Source: a bacterium (GTDB lineage Bacteria; T1Sed10-126). From it: a DNA stretch of 50,116 nucleotides. The position numbers and the translations under genes are program-made. Shown one piece after another: positions 8,220-16,130 of the stretch; positions within the stretch are counted from its first letter, which is position 1; each line of letters opens with the position of its first letter. The DNA lies in NCBI GenBank assembly GCA_003554945.1, contig PWHN01000090.1, positions 1-50,116 of the forward strand. Reading direction: 5' to 3'. The notes beneath the pieces are model-generated. The model made no database searches. It saw only the letters and a program-made list of their open reading frames with translations, and was not told the DNA's origin.

Positions 8220-11045
8220 TTAGAGATATTCCGCCAGGTAGTCGGCGGTGTAGGATTGGGAGCAGTCGAGGATGCCTTCGGTGGGGCCGGAGTAGACAAC
8301 CTGACCGCCGTCGGCTCCGCCTTCGGGGCCGAGATCAACGATCCAGTCGGCGTTTTTAACGACGTCGAGGTTATGCTCGATAATAACGACGGTGTTGCCG
8401 CGGTCAACAAGCATGTGAAGAACACTGAGCAGTTTCCGGATATCCTCCTTGTGGAGACCGGTGGTTGGCTCGTCGAGCAGGTAGAGGGTATCGCCGGTCT
8501 GAACGCGAGAGAGCTCGGAGGCCAGTTTTATCCGCTGGGCCTCACCGCCGGAGAGAGTCGTCGCCGGCTGACCGAGGCGGATATAACCAAGCCCAACGTC
8601 ATTGAGAGTCTTCAAGCGACGCTTGACAGGAGGAATAGCGTCAAAAAATTCAAGTGCCTCAGAGACACTCATATCAAGAACATCGGCGATAGTTTTCCCC
8701 CGATAACGAACCTCAAGAGTCTCGTCATTATAACGCTTACCGTTACACTCATCGCAGGTAACATAAACGTCGGGTAGAAAATGCATCTCAATCTGTTCGC
8801 GGCCGGAACCACCACAGGCCTCACAGCGACCGCCCTTAACATTAAAGCTGAAGCGGCCCTTGTCGTAACCGCGCAGCTCGGCCTCGGGCAAGCTGGCAAA
8901 AAGTTCGCGGATGGGGGTAAATAGATTAGTATAAGTGGCCGGGTTGGAACGGGGGGTGCGGCCGATCGGATCCTGATCGACATTGACCACCTTCTCTATT
9001 TCCTCCAGACCTTCTATTTTATCGTAGTCGAGCGGCCGGTCGGTGCTGGTATAAAAATGACGTTTAAGGGCCCGATAAAGGGTCTCGTAAACGAGGGTTG
9101 ATTTGCCGGAGCCAGAGACCCCGGTCACGGCAGTGAAGGCACCAATCGGAAAATCAACCTCAACATCTTTAAGATTATGACCGCGGGCTCCTTTCAGAGT
9201 AAGAAGACTATCGAACTGACGACGGGAGTCGGGAGTTGAAATTTTCCACTCGCCGGAGAGATAGCGGGCGGTGTAGCTGTCAGTTTCATCAACAAGTCCT
9301 TCCTGGGGACCCTGATACATGAGTTCACCGCCGTTTTCACCAGCCTCGGGGCCGAGGTCAATCAAGTAGTCAGCGGCGCGTATGGTCTGCTCGTCGTGTT
9401 CAACGAGAACAATGGTGTTATCGAGATCGCGAAGATCAACCAGTGTCTCCAGCAGACGAGAATTGTCGCGGCTGTGAAGTCCAATGGTTGGCTCATCAAG
9501 GACATAGGTAACCCCGGCGAGACGAGAACCAATCTGGGTAGCAAGACGTATGCGCTGGGACTCGCCGCCGGAAAGAGAACCCGCTTCCCGGGAAAGAGTC
9601 AGGTAATCGAGACCGACGTTCTCAAGAAAACTGAGTCGCTCGACAATTTCCTTGAGGATCGGCCGAGCAATTTTCTTTTCAAAGCCTTCCAGCTCAAGCT
9701 GGTCCATGAAGCAGCGCAGATCGTTGATATGCATTTCACAGCACTGGGCTATGTTCTTCTCGCCAACGGTTATCGAGAGAGAAGAATCCTTGAGCCGGCG
9801 ACCGTCGCAGGCGGAACAGGGGACGCGAGACATGTATTTTTCCATGGCACGACGTACGCGGCGGCTGGAAGAGCGCTTGTGGCGCTTCCAGACGAGCGGC
9901 ACAGCGCCCTCAAAACGACCTTCAAAACTATAGCCGCCCTCGCGGGAGGAAAAGCTGAACTCGACCTCTTCGTCAGTGCCGTAGAGAAGAATATGACGCT
10001 GTTCCGGCGACAGGTCCTCAATCGGTGTTGCACTATCAATATCGTAATGACGGGCAAGACTGCGGATACGCTGCTGGAACCAGGTCGAGGAGGAACTGGA
10101 GAAGGGCTGGAGAGCGCCCTCGGCCAGCGAGAGACGCTCCTCGAAGATGAGGTCGGGGTCAACCCGGAGGTCGTGGCCAAGCCCGTCACAGACGGGACAG
10201 GCGCCGTAGGGACTGTTGAAAGAAAAGATACGAGGCTCGACTTCGGAATAGGAGCAGCCACAGTCGGGACAGGCGAACTGTTCGCTCATCGTGGTCGACT
10301 GCCCGGAGTCATAGTCCTCGACAGTAACCAGGCCGCCGGCCAGGTCAACGGCAAGTTTCATTGAATCAGCGATACGGCTGCGGTTCTCGTCAGAGCCCTT
10401 GATCTTAACGCGATCAACAATAACTTCAATCGTATGTTTCTCTTCCTTTTCAAGCACGGGCAGATCGGCCTCGTCAAGCCGATGCTGTTCGTCGTCGATC
10501 CGAACGCGCAGATAGCCTTCTTTTTTCAGTTCTTCAAGTTCATCCTTGTATTGACCTTTGCGCCCACGGACAAGAGGCGCAATTATTAGGAGACGGGTAC
10601 CAGAGTCAAAGGTCATGACTTCGTCAACCATGCGGTCGATAGTCGTGGCTTCGATTGGATGACCGCAGTCGGGACAGAAAACGTCACCGACGCGGGCAAA
10701 AAGCAGGCGCAGGTAGTCGTAAATTTCAGTTACAGTGCCGACGGTGGAGCGCGGGTTGTGGGAGCGATTCTTCTGTTCGATAGCAATTGTCGGGGTTAGA
10801 CCGTCGATACGTTCAACATCTGGTTTTTCGAGCTGACCGAGAAAACGACGCGCATAGGCGGAAAGCGACTCGACAAAGCGGCGCTGTCCCTCGGCGTAAA
10901 GTGTATCGAAGGCAAGCGAGGACTTGCCGGAACCGGATATACCGGTGACGACGGTAAGCTGTTCACGGGGAATTTTGACATCGAGACCGGCGAGGTTATG
11001 TTCGCGGGCGCCGTGTATTTTTATCCAGCTTCTGTTTTTTCGCAT
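8220..11045 (-). CDS. uvrA: UvrABC excinuclease subunit A
   Basis: 941 residues, the usual length. The damage-recognition ATPase of nucleotide excision repair, acting as a dimer with UvrB. Two ABC modules are visible. The first has [23 protein letters not shown], a zinc finger starting CPDCGHPIE, the signature [17 protein letters not shown] and [11 protein letters not shown]. The second has [19 protein letters not shown], the damage-binding zinc module [11 protein letters not shown]...[21 protein letters not shown] and [11 protein letters not shown]. The ATG at 11045 is preceded by GAGAAGGTG; a GTG at 11054 lies within that site and is not used. uvrB is not in the window and no operon partner is seen. 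Expected inducer is DNA damage, but no LexA box was identified. Confidence 0.97.
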   Translation of the reverse strand: MRKNRSWIKIHGAREHNLAGLDVKIPREQLTVVTGISGSGKSSLAFDTLYAEGQRRFVESLSAYARRFLGQLEKPDVERIDGLTPTIAIEQKNRSHNPRSTVGTVTEIYDYLRLLFARVGDVFCPDCGHPIEATTIDRMVDEVMTFDSGTRLLIIAPLVRGRKGQYKDELEELKKEGYLRVRIDDEQHRLDEADLPVLEKEEKHTIEVIVDRVKIKGSDENRSRIADSMKLAVDLAGGLVTVEDYDSGQSTTMSEQFACPDCGCSYSEVEPRIFSFNSPYGACPVCDGLGHDLRVDPDLIFEERLSLAEGALQPFSSSSSTWFQQRIRSLARHYDIDSATPIEDLSPEQRHILLYGTDEEVEFSFSSREGGYSFEGRFEGAVPLVWKRHKRSSSRRVRRAMEKYMSRVPCSACDGRRLKDSSLSITVGEKNIAQCCEMHINDLRCFMDQLELEGFEKKIARPILKEIVERLSFLENVGLDYLTLSREAGSLSGGESQRIRLATQIGSRLAGVTYVLDEPTIGLHSRDNSRLLETLVDLRDLDNTIVLVEHDEQTIRAADYLIDLGPEAGENGGELMYQGPQEGLVDETDSYTARYLSGEWKISTPDSRRQFDSLLTLKGARGHNLKDVEVDFPIGAFTAVTGVSGSGKSTLVYETLYRALKRHFYTSTDRPLDYDKIEGLEEIEKVVNVDQDPIGRTPRSNPATYTNLFTPIRELFASLPEAELRGYDKGRFSFNVKGGRCEACGGSGREQIEMHFLPDVYVTCDECNGKRYNDETLEVRYRGKTIADVLDMSVSEALEFFDAIPPVKRRLKTLNDVGLGYIRLGQPATTLSGGEAQRIKLASELSRVQTGDTLYLLDEPTTGLHKEDIRKLLSVLHMLVDRGNTVVIIEHNLDVVKNADWIVDLGPEGGADGGQVVYSGPTEGILDCSQSYTADYLAEYL

Positions 11046-11423
11046 AGGTAACACCTTCTCAACCTTTTCAGTTTCCAGTTTATAGTTTTTAGTTTCCAGT
11101 TTATAGTTTTAGTTCTTGACCCGCAACTCGTAACGCGTAACAAGTTCTTGGGTCTTGAAGGTCAAGTTCAAGATGGATTCCGGCTCGGAGTCCGGAATGA
11201 CGGACGATAAGTCAAAGTCAACCTCGAGTTCCCCCCTCACCTGTATCCTCTCCCTCGGAGGGGAGAGGAATTAAATCAAGGGCGGCTCGGAGGCCGGAAT
11301 GACGAGCTAAGCGGCATTTGTGAGAAAACGCCAAGCAAGTAAAAACGGATAATCCGTATTTATCCGTGTTCATTCGTGTCCTGTATAAGAATCATATATT
11401 TTAGATTAAATCTGGAAAAATTT
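11046..11423. repeat. Composite repeat spacer upstream of uvrA
   Basis: No gene. Order along the plus strand: AGTTTCCAGTTTATAGTTTT tandem-like run (about 11071-11113), GACCCGCAACTCGTAACGCG module (about 11118-11137), TTCTTGGGTCTTGAA, a palindromic unit (11175-11202), a C-rich palindrome CCTCTCCCTCGGAGGGGAGAGG (about 11246-11267), a second palindromic unit (11281-11307) running into AGCTAAGCGGCATTTG, and an ATCCGTGTTCATTCGTGTCC repeat (about 11363-11383). The same order occurs at 31990-32205 and, inverted, at 38296-38713. Confidence 0.75.
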
Positions 11424-12047
11424 CTATGTTTCAGTAAGGCGTTGAGGCAGAAAATGGAAGTAAAAGCGGATGAAGAGGAGAGCGAGGAAGAAAATAAGGG
11501 CGGCGATAAAGTTAAAGTCACGAAGCGCGAAGCCGGTTGGCGGAAGCGGATACAAATGATAGCTGAAAGCGGTGAGGACAAGCGGAAAATGGAGAGCAAT
11601 AAGCAGCCCGAAAATCGCCGCAAGATTTTGACTTGCTTTCTGCCGGGCAAGGTAACGGTGAAGAAGAAACCAGGTGGCAAGCATAGCCCAGAGAAGCGAA
11701 TAGGAGAGCCAGACAGTTTCATAATAAAAGGGCTGCGCAGTTTCCAACAAGCCTTGAATTACCCCGAGCAGAACAATGGAACCGGAGGCCAAAAAAAGCA
11801 CAGCAGCAAGCGAGCGCAGACGAGCAATCCGCTCACTACCATGGGAAAGCAGATAAAAATAAGTGGCAAAAGCAAAGACAAAGAGGAAGACAAAGCTAAC
11901 CACGGCCAGCGAGTAGTAAAAAACACTGAAGGCAACAGGTGAGAAAAGACGCCAGTCCCCCCGGGCAACATTGGCGAAACCATAAAGCCCGCCGACAAGC
12001 ACAAGTAAGAAGATGAGGAAATCAAGAAAACGAAGGAATACTTTCAT
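11424..12047 (-). CDS. CcmC-like six-TM membrane protein lacking haem motifs
   Basis: 207 residues with six predicted membrane segments (about 8-25, 37-62, 76-100, 110-130, 140-160, 180-200). The ATG at 12047 follows GGGAGGAG and overlaps the stop of the upstream gene by one base (TGATG); a TTG one codon earlier is unlikely. By position after CcmA- and CcmB-like genes, and by a partial match such as ALHFPLVLTAFSYHLYPLPPTG against the last conserved loop of CcmC, I read it as a distant CcmC homologue. The tryptophan-rich WWxWDxR haem-handling motif and the two conserved histidines are not there. Without the neighbours it would be called a hypothetical membrane protein. Haem handling is doubtful. 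Confidence 0.6.
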   Translation of the reverse strand: MKVFLRFLDFLIFLLVLVGGLYGFANVARGDWRLFSPVAFSVFYYSLAVVSFVFLFVFAFATYFYLLSHGSERIARLRSLAAVLFLASGSIVLLGVIQGLLETAQPFYYETVWLSYSLLWAMLATWFLLHRYLARQKASQNLAAIFGLLIALHFPLVLTAFSYHLYPLPPTGFALRDFNFIAALIFFLALLFIRFYFHFLPQRLTET

Positions 12048-12706
12048 CAAAACTCCTCCCAGAAAAACTCGCCAACAAGCCAGAGACCGGCAAATAAAAT
12101 TATCAAATAACTCAAAAGCCAGTAGAACCAGGCCCAGGGATAAGCTCCAGACGGCTCAAAAACCAATCGGAACAAGTAGCGAGCCGATAGTAAATGGGGA
12201 AGTAAAAAGGGTAGAAAAAGAAGGAAAAAAACGTGATTAGAAAATTCACCGGTTAGAGAACCGAGCCAAATAATAAGTTCAGAGAGGGCAAAAGCATGCA
12301 GGAGAGCGAGTATAAAAAGCAACCAGAACTGTCCGGCATCGATTTCCAGCAAGTAAAAGATCAAAAACGAATATACAGCAACAGGAAGCAGAAGACGCAA
12401 TAATGCAACAAAAAGTTTTTCCAGAAGATACTCAAAACAGTCGACGCCCGCAAGCGCATACTGTTGTACGAGACCATACTGACAATCTCGAGCAATTACC
12501 GGAAAAAGTGACAGCAGGGTGGTAAAAAGAATTGCCAGCCAGAGTCCCAGGCTCAATATATCAGCCGAAAGGGCGGGAACAATCCGGGAAAGAGAGACTG
12601 ATAACAAGAGGAACCCGACTCCAATCGCTGATAGCAAGACAACGGTGAAGAAGTTACGTACAAAGAGCTTCATCTCTAATACAAGGATATGAAAAATTTT
12701 AAACAT
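12047..12706 (-). CDS. CcmB-like ABC transporter membrane subunit
   Basis: 219 residues, almost exactly the length of E. coli CcmB (220). Six hydrophobic segments. The stretch SRIVPALSADILSLGLWLAI then LFTTLLSLFPVIARDCQYG matches the CcmB pattern (L-x-R-I-x-P-x-I...W-x-A-x-L-x-x-L-L-x-L-x-R-x-F-x-x-D-x-x-x-G), followed by a conserved leucine-rich membrane stretch and FLPFLLPHLL. In known systems CcmB is the membrane part of the CcmABCD complex that frees holo-CcmE during cytochrome c maturation. The ATG at 12706 is behind GTGAGGAAG and overlaps the upstream ATPase-like gene by 8 nt. Family assignment is fairly good; a working Ccm role is doubtful because its ATPase partner is motif-less. Confidence 0.72.
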   Translation of the reverse strand: MFKIFHILVLEMKLFVRNFFTVVLLSAIGVGFLLLSVSLSRIVPALSADILSLGLWLAILFTTLLSLFPVIARDCQYGLVQQYALAGVDCFEYLLEKLFVALLRLLLPVAVYSFLIFYLLEIDAGQFWLLFILALLHAFALSELIIWLGSLTGEFSNHVFFLLFLPFLLPHLLSARYLFRLVFEPSGAYPWAWFYWLLSYLIILFAGLWLVGEFFWEEF

Positions 12707-13298
12707 CTTCCTCACCCACAGGAATCTCCTCCGAGGATGAAGTGTCGGTTTTAATGAGAAGATTGTCAGAGGCCTGCTCATGCGGAACCGTATCTATCGT
12801 GATTACTATGCGAGAATCTTGGACAAAATTTTGAAGATCCTTACAGACCAGGTTGTATTGTCTGAAGTTTAATCTCTCGAGGGGATAAGAACATACAACC
12901 AGAGGGCGGGGGGCGGTAAGTACAGTTGCCATTTTAAGCATGAAGAGCCGATTGGCACTCAAGAAAGTAACCAGTTCGTCGGGATCAATATTTTTTAAAT
13001 AATCAGACCGAACTGAGCCGCGGAGAGAAAAAAGGGCGGTAAAAAAGTTTAAATTTTCAGCGGCAGTGAGTGAGAGAAAAAGCTCTGGAGAGGCAGTAAT
13101 GAAACGCAGGGAATCACGGAAGACAAAAATATTTCGCCAGGCATCACGACCATTCCAGTATAAAATACCCCCGCCGGGGCGACGGAGACCAGCCAGAACC
13201 AGGGCCAGCGTGTCGCGTAGTTCACGACTTGCCTCGTGAACAACAAGATTAAGCCACTCGCCGGAGCGTACTTTTAAATCAAGACCCTGCACGATCAA
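12699..13298 (-). CDS. Degenerate CcmA-like ABC ATPase (pseudo-ATPase)
   Basis: 199 residues from the TTG at 13298. It aligns along its whole length with CcmA: GLDLKVRSGEWLNLV, LAGLRRPGGGILYWNG, SLTAAENLNFF and a C-terminal TIDTVPHEQ region. Every nucleotide-site motif is changed: Walker A (GxNGAGKTT) reads HEASRELRDT (21-30), the signature LSAGQ reads LSANR (113-117), Walker B LDEP reads CSYP (136-139), and the H-loop histidine position reads D (TID). ATP hydrolysis is therefore not expected. The homologous N-terminus (INTLELHDAVVKAPPDL) lies upstream of the TTG in the same open frame, to about 13346, but has no ATG/GTG/TTG, so the true start may be a CTG/ATA/ATC codon. It ends with an acidic tail and overlaps the ccmB-like gene. 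Confidence 0.7.
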   Translation of the reverse strand: MIVQGLDLKVRSGEWLNLVVHEASRELRDTLALVLAGLRRPGGGILYWNGRDAWRNIFVFRDSLRFITASPELFLSLTAAENLNFFTALFSLRGSVRSDYLKNIDPDELVTFLSANRLFMLKMATVLTAPRPLVVCSYPLERLNFRQYNLVCKDLQNFVQDSRIVITIDTVPHEQASDNLLIKTDTSSSEEIPVGEEDV

Positions 13299-13358
13299 AT
13301 CGGGAGGTGCTTTTACTACCGCATCATGCAGCTCTAAAGTGTTGATTATATCCCCAAC

Positions 13359-14303
13359 TTAGTCGAGTAGCTCCCGGGCTTTATTGTAAATGTGTGGTGC
13401 GGTAAGCCCGTAAGCATCAAGCAGTTCACGCGCTTCTCCTGACTCTGCGTAAGTATCATCAATTGCCACAAAACGCATAGGAACCGGTTCGCGGGCACTA
13501 AGAGCACGAGCAACTGCACTCCCCAGTCCCCCCCAGATCTGATGTTCCTCGGCCACCACAACCCGACCTGTCTTACGAGCCGACTGAACAATCGTAGCCT
13601 CATCCAGCGGCTTCATGGTATGCGAGTCAATCACCTCTGCTTCCACACCTTCTTCGGCAAGATTTTCCGCCGCAACAAGCGCTTCAGCGACAAGTAATCC
13701 ACAGGCAACAATAGTTAAATCGTCCCCGGGGCGAATCACGTTTGCCTTGCCCAGCTCAATACCGCTTTCACTTTCGCTATCATAAATAACAGGAACCCGG
13801 GGTCGTCCGGTGCGCATGTAGCAAGAGGTCTCAGCGGTCAATAACTGAGGCATGAGGGCACGGGTGGCATATCCGTCCGCGGGCACACATACAATCATTC
13901 CGGGCAGGGAACTCATGAGAGCGAGGTCCTCCACGCTCTGCTGTGTGGCACCGTCTTCTCCCCCACTTATACCGCCATGGGAGGCAACAAATTTTACATT
14001 CAAACGAGGATAAGCAACCGAAACACGCATCTGGTCATAAGCGCGATTAGTCAGAAAACAGGCGAAGCTGCTAACAAAAGGGAGCAGCCCGCTGGCCGAC
14101 AGACCAGCGGCAAGACCAACCATGTTTGCTTCCTGGATTCCCACATTATAAAAGCGCTCCGGAAATTCTTGCTGAAACATATAAGTTCGAGTTGACTTGG
14201 CAAGATCACCGTCTAGAACGACAATTTCCTCGTGCTGACGTCCAAGTTCGACAAGCGCTTCACCATAGGCATTACGAGTCGGAGGGCCGTATTCTAAATT
14301 CAT
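13359..14303 (-). CDS. Transketolase, C-terminal subunit
   Basis: 314 residues: the pyrimidine-binding and C-terminal domains of a two-subunit transketolase. Visible motifs are VLDGDLAKSTRT, RFYNVGIQEANMVGLAAGLSASG (with the catalytic Glu of the TPP-binding GI-EAN/Q region), SHGGISGGEDGATQQSVEDLALM and YMRTGRPRVPVIY. With the N-terminal subunit it moves two-carbon ketol units in the non-oxidative pentose phosphate pathway. Its ATG overlaps the N-subunit stop (ATGA, 4 nt). Its own TAA at 13359 is followed in the same frame by the open frame of the CcmA-like gene, so the two are probably on one transcript. Confidence 0.93.
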   Translation of the reverse strand: MNLEYGPPTRNAYGEALVELGRQHEEIVVLDGDLAKSTRTYMFQQEFPERFYNVGIQEANMVGLAAGLSASGLLPFVSSFACFLTNRAYDQMRVSVAYPRLNVKFVASHGGISGGEDGATQQSVEDLALMSSLPGMIVCVPADGYATRALMPQLLTAETSCYMRTGRPRVPVIYDSESESGIELGKANVIRPGDDLTIVACGLLVAEALVAAENLAEEGVEAEVIDSHTMKPLDEATIVQSARKTGRVVVAEEHQIWGGLGSAVARALSAREPVPMRFVAIDDTYAESGEARELLDAYGLTAPHIYNKARELLD

Positions 14304-15133
14304 TTTTTTACCCCCTTGCGGGCCTGCTCCAGCTCTTGCAGGGCCTGCTTCGTCTCCTCATCATCAGGGGCAACACCGTGAAAATCGTTATTATGTTCCA
14401 TAAAAGAGACTCCTTTCCCTTTTACCGTATGAGCAACTATAGCGCGCGGTGTGTCGGGATCTTTTTGTGCCCAGCGGTAAGCACTGTCCACGGCTTTTAA
14501 ATCATGTCCGTCTATTTCCTTGACCTGCCAGCCAAAGGACTGCCATTTTTCAACCAGCGGTTCCAAACCAAGTATCTCGTCAACAGGTCCGTCCAGCTGG
14601 AATTTATTGTAATCGACAACCGCCGTTAAATTTCCGAGATTATGATGCGCCGAGAAAGCGACTGCCTCCCAAACCTGACCCTCATCAAGTTCACCGTCGC
14701 CAAGCAGACAAAAAGAGTGAAAATTTTCATCAAGCTGTTCGGCGGCCAGAGCAATACCAGCTGCTATAGACAACCCCTGGCCGAGGGAGCCTGTGGAAGC
14801 TTCCACAGCGGGCAGACGGGAAAAATCCGGGTGACCCTGCAGCGGACTGCCAAATTTACGAAGAGTAGAAAGTTCTTCCAGGGGAAAATATCCAGCCCGG
14901 GCGAGAACTGAGTAAAGAGTGGGAACGCCGTGACCTTTGCTGAGGACAAAACGATCCCGTTTGGGCCACAGTGAATTTTCCGGATCCAAATTCATTATTC
15001 GGAAAAAGGGCACAGCAGTCAGCTCAACCATGGATAGAGAGCTACCCGGATGACCGCTGCCGGCAGTATTAATCATGTCAACAACATCCGCACGGATGTC
15101 ATAAGTTAAGACTTCAAGTTCTGAAAGATCCAT
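14300..15133 (-). CDS. Transketolase, N-terminal subunit
   Basis: 277 residues, the TPP diphosphate-binding half of a split transketolase. Motifs: SGHPGSSLSMVEL, SKGHGVPTLYSVLA, STGSLGQGLSIAAG, and the TPP site GDGELDEGQVWEA...NLTAVVDYNKFQLDG. The start at ATG 15133 has GGTGAG seven nt upstream; two in-frame GTG codons further up (15148, 15145) lie in or before that site. It forms a tight pair with the C-terminal subunit. A weak CCCAGA/TCTGGG hairpin at 15198-15212 lies upstream without a T-run. Confidence 0.93.
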   Translation of the reverse strand: MDLSELEVLTYDIRADVVDMINTAGSGHPGSSLSMVELTAVPFFRIMNLDPENSLWPKRDRFVLSKGHGVPTLYSVLARAGYFPLEELSTLRKFGSPLQGHPDFSRLPAVEASTGSLGQGLSIAAGIALAAEQLDENFHSFCLLGDGELDEGQVWEAVAFSAHHNLGNLTAVVDYNKFQLDGPVDEILGLEPLVEKWQSFGWQVKEIDGHDLKAVDSAYRWAQKDPDTPRAIVAHTVKGKGVSFMEHNNDFHGVAPDDEETKQALQELEQARKGVKK

Positions 15134-15254
15134 TTTACTGCTCACCACTTAAAGAAGTATAGGACAACAATTTTACAACTGAGTGAATTTATTCGCACCC
15201 AGATTTTCTGGGACAAAGATTTTAACACAAACCTGAAAGAGGAAAAGGAAAATT

Positions 15255-16130
15255 TTAGTTCGTCGAGGTAAAAATACGTCTCCGAAGTGGAGATAGATCA
15301 AAAAGCTCACTTAAGTAGACAAATTCTATCCCCTTTTGTTTGTATTTGGGAACCATTTCGTATAGAACTCGGGCCGTGTTTGGGGTTTGAATGTGACCGA
15401 TAGCAATAGCCTCCCCCCGGGTTTTAGCCACCTCCATCAGCTCTTTAAACTGCCCCCGAATATGTTCTTTATCCGTTTGACCGTCCAGAAAAACATCACT
15501 TTCTTCAACCGGCACACCATGTTTTCGAGCTGTTTCAGCAGCAACTGAGGCATCATCGGTACGACTGTCCAGGTAAAACATGTCGTGTTTTGAAAGCGCC
15601 GCCATAACAGCTTCCATCCCCGGCTGATGACGAACAAAAGCGGAGCCCATGTGATTGTTCATCCCAACCATACTCGGATATAACTCTACTACTTTTTCTA
15701 TTTTATTTATAACCTCTGAACGGTTCATTCCAGTCATCAGAGCGTGTTCGCCCGGGTCGTCGTCAGGATACCCCAGCGGTTCCATCGGCATATGAATTAT
15801 AAACTCATATTTGTCGCGCCAGAGTTGATAGTGGTAATCACTATGTGGACGCTCCGGCATCAAGGCCATAGTCAAGGGAGCTGGAACCTGTTCGTAGAGC
15901 GGGATCGTACCCAGCTCCCAACCCAAATCATCAATAACTATGGCTACCCGCGGTCTGTTTGAATCGGGGGAGTGAGCCTCACCGTCATACTGGGAAAGCT
16001 GTTCAGAAACCGCCGGACTTGACTCTAATTTATTTTCCGGGGGTCTATTTGTCTGTGGAAAATAAGAAAATGTGAGGGCAACCAGAAATAAAATTAAAGC
16101 CGCTGCGACAAGCCAGTATTCACCCTTCAT
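15255..16130 (-). CDS. Divergent polysaccharide deacetylase (YibQ-like)
   Basis: 291 residues from ATG 16130. An N-terminal membrane anchor (WLVAAALILFLVALTFSYF) precedes a low-complexity linker and the domain. The family signature is clear: VAIVIDDLGW, PLTMALMPERPHSD, IIHMPMEPLGYP, MVGMNNHMGSAFVRH, FYLDSRTDDASVAAETARKHGVP and GEAIAIGHIQTPNTARVL. These extracytoplasmic proteins typically sit next to an S41 protease and EnvC-type activators of cell-wall hydrolases. Here the S41 gene is directly upstream and overlaps by 11 nt, but no envC or ftsEX is in view. The function is presumed to be in envelope maintenance; the catalytic activity is unproven for the family. Confidence 0.87.
   Translation of the reverse strand: MKGEYWLVAAALILFLVALTFSYFPQTNRPPENKLESSPAVSEQLSQYDGEAHSPDSNRPRVAIVIDDLGWELGTIPLYEQVPAPLTMALMPERPHSDYHYQLWRDKYEFIIHMPMEPLGYPDDDPGEHALMTGMNRSEVINKIEKVVELYPSMVGMNNHMGSAFVRHQPGMEAVMAALSKHDMFYLDSRTDDASVAAETARKHGVPVEESDVFLDGQTDKEHIRGQFKELMEVAKTRGEAIAIGHIQTPNTARVLYEMVPKYKQKGIEFVYLSELFDLSPLRRRIFTSTN

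Noticed and set aside
9396-10364. 322-codon plus-strand frame opposite uvrA
   Set aside because: Antisense shadow of a GC-biased essential gene; no ribosome site or domain.
15198-15212. Terminator between the divergent deacetylase and transketolase genes
   Set aside because: The CCCAGA/TCTGGG hairpin is short and not followed by a T-run on the minus strand.
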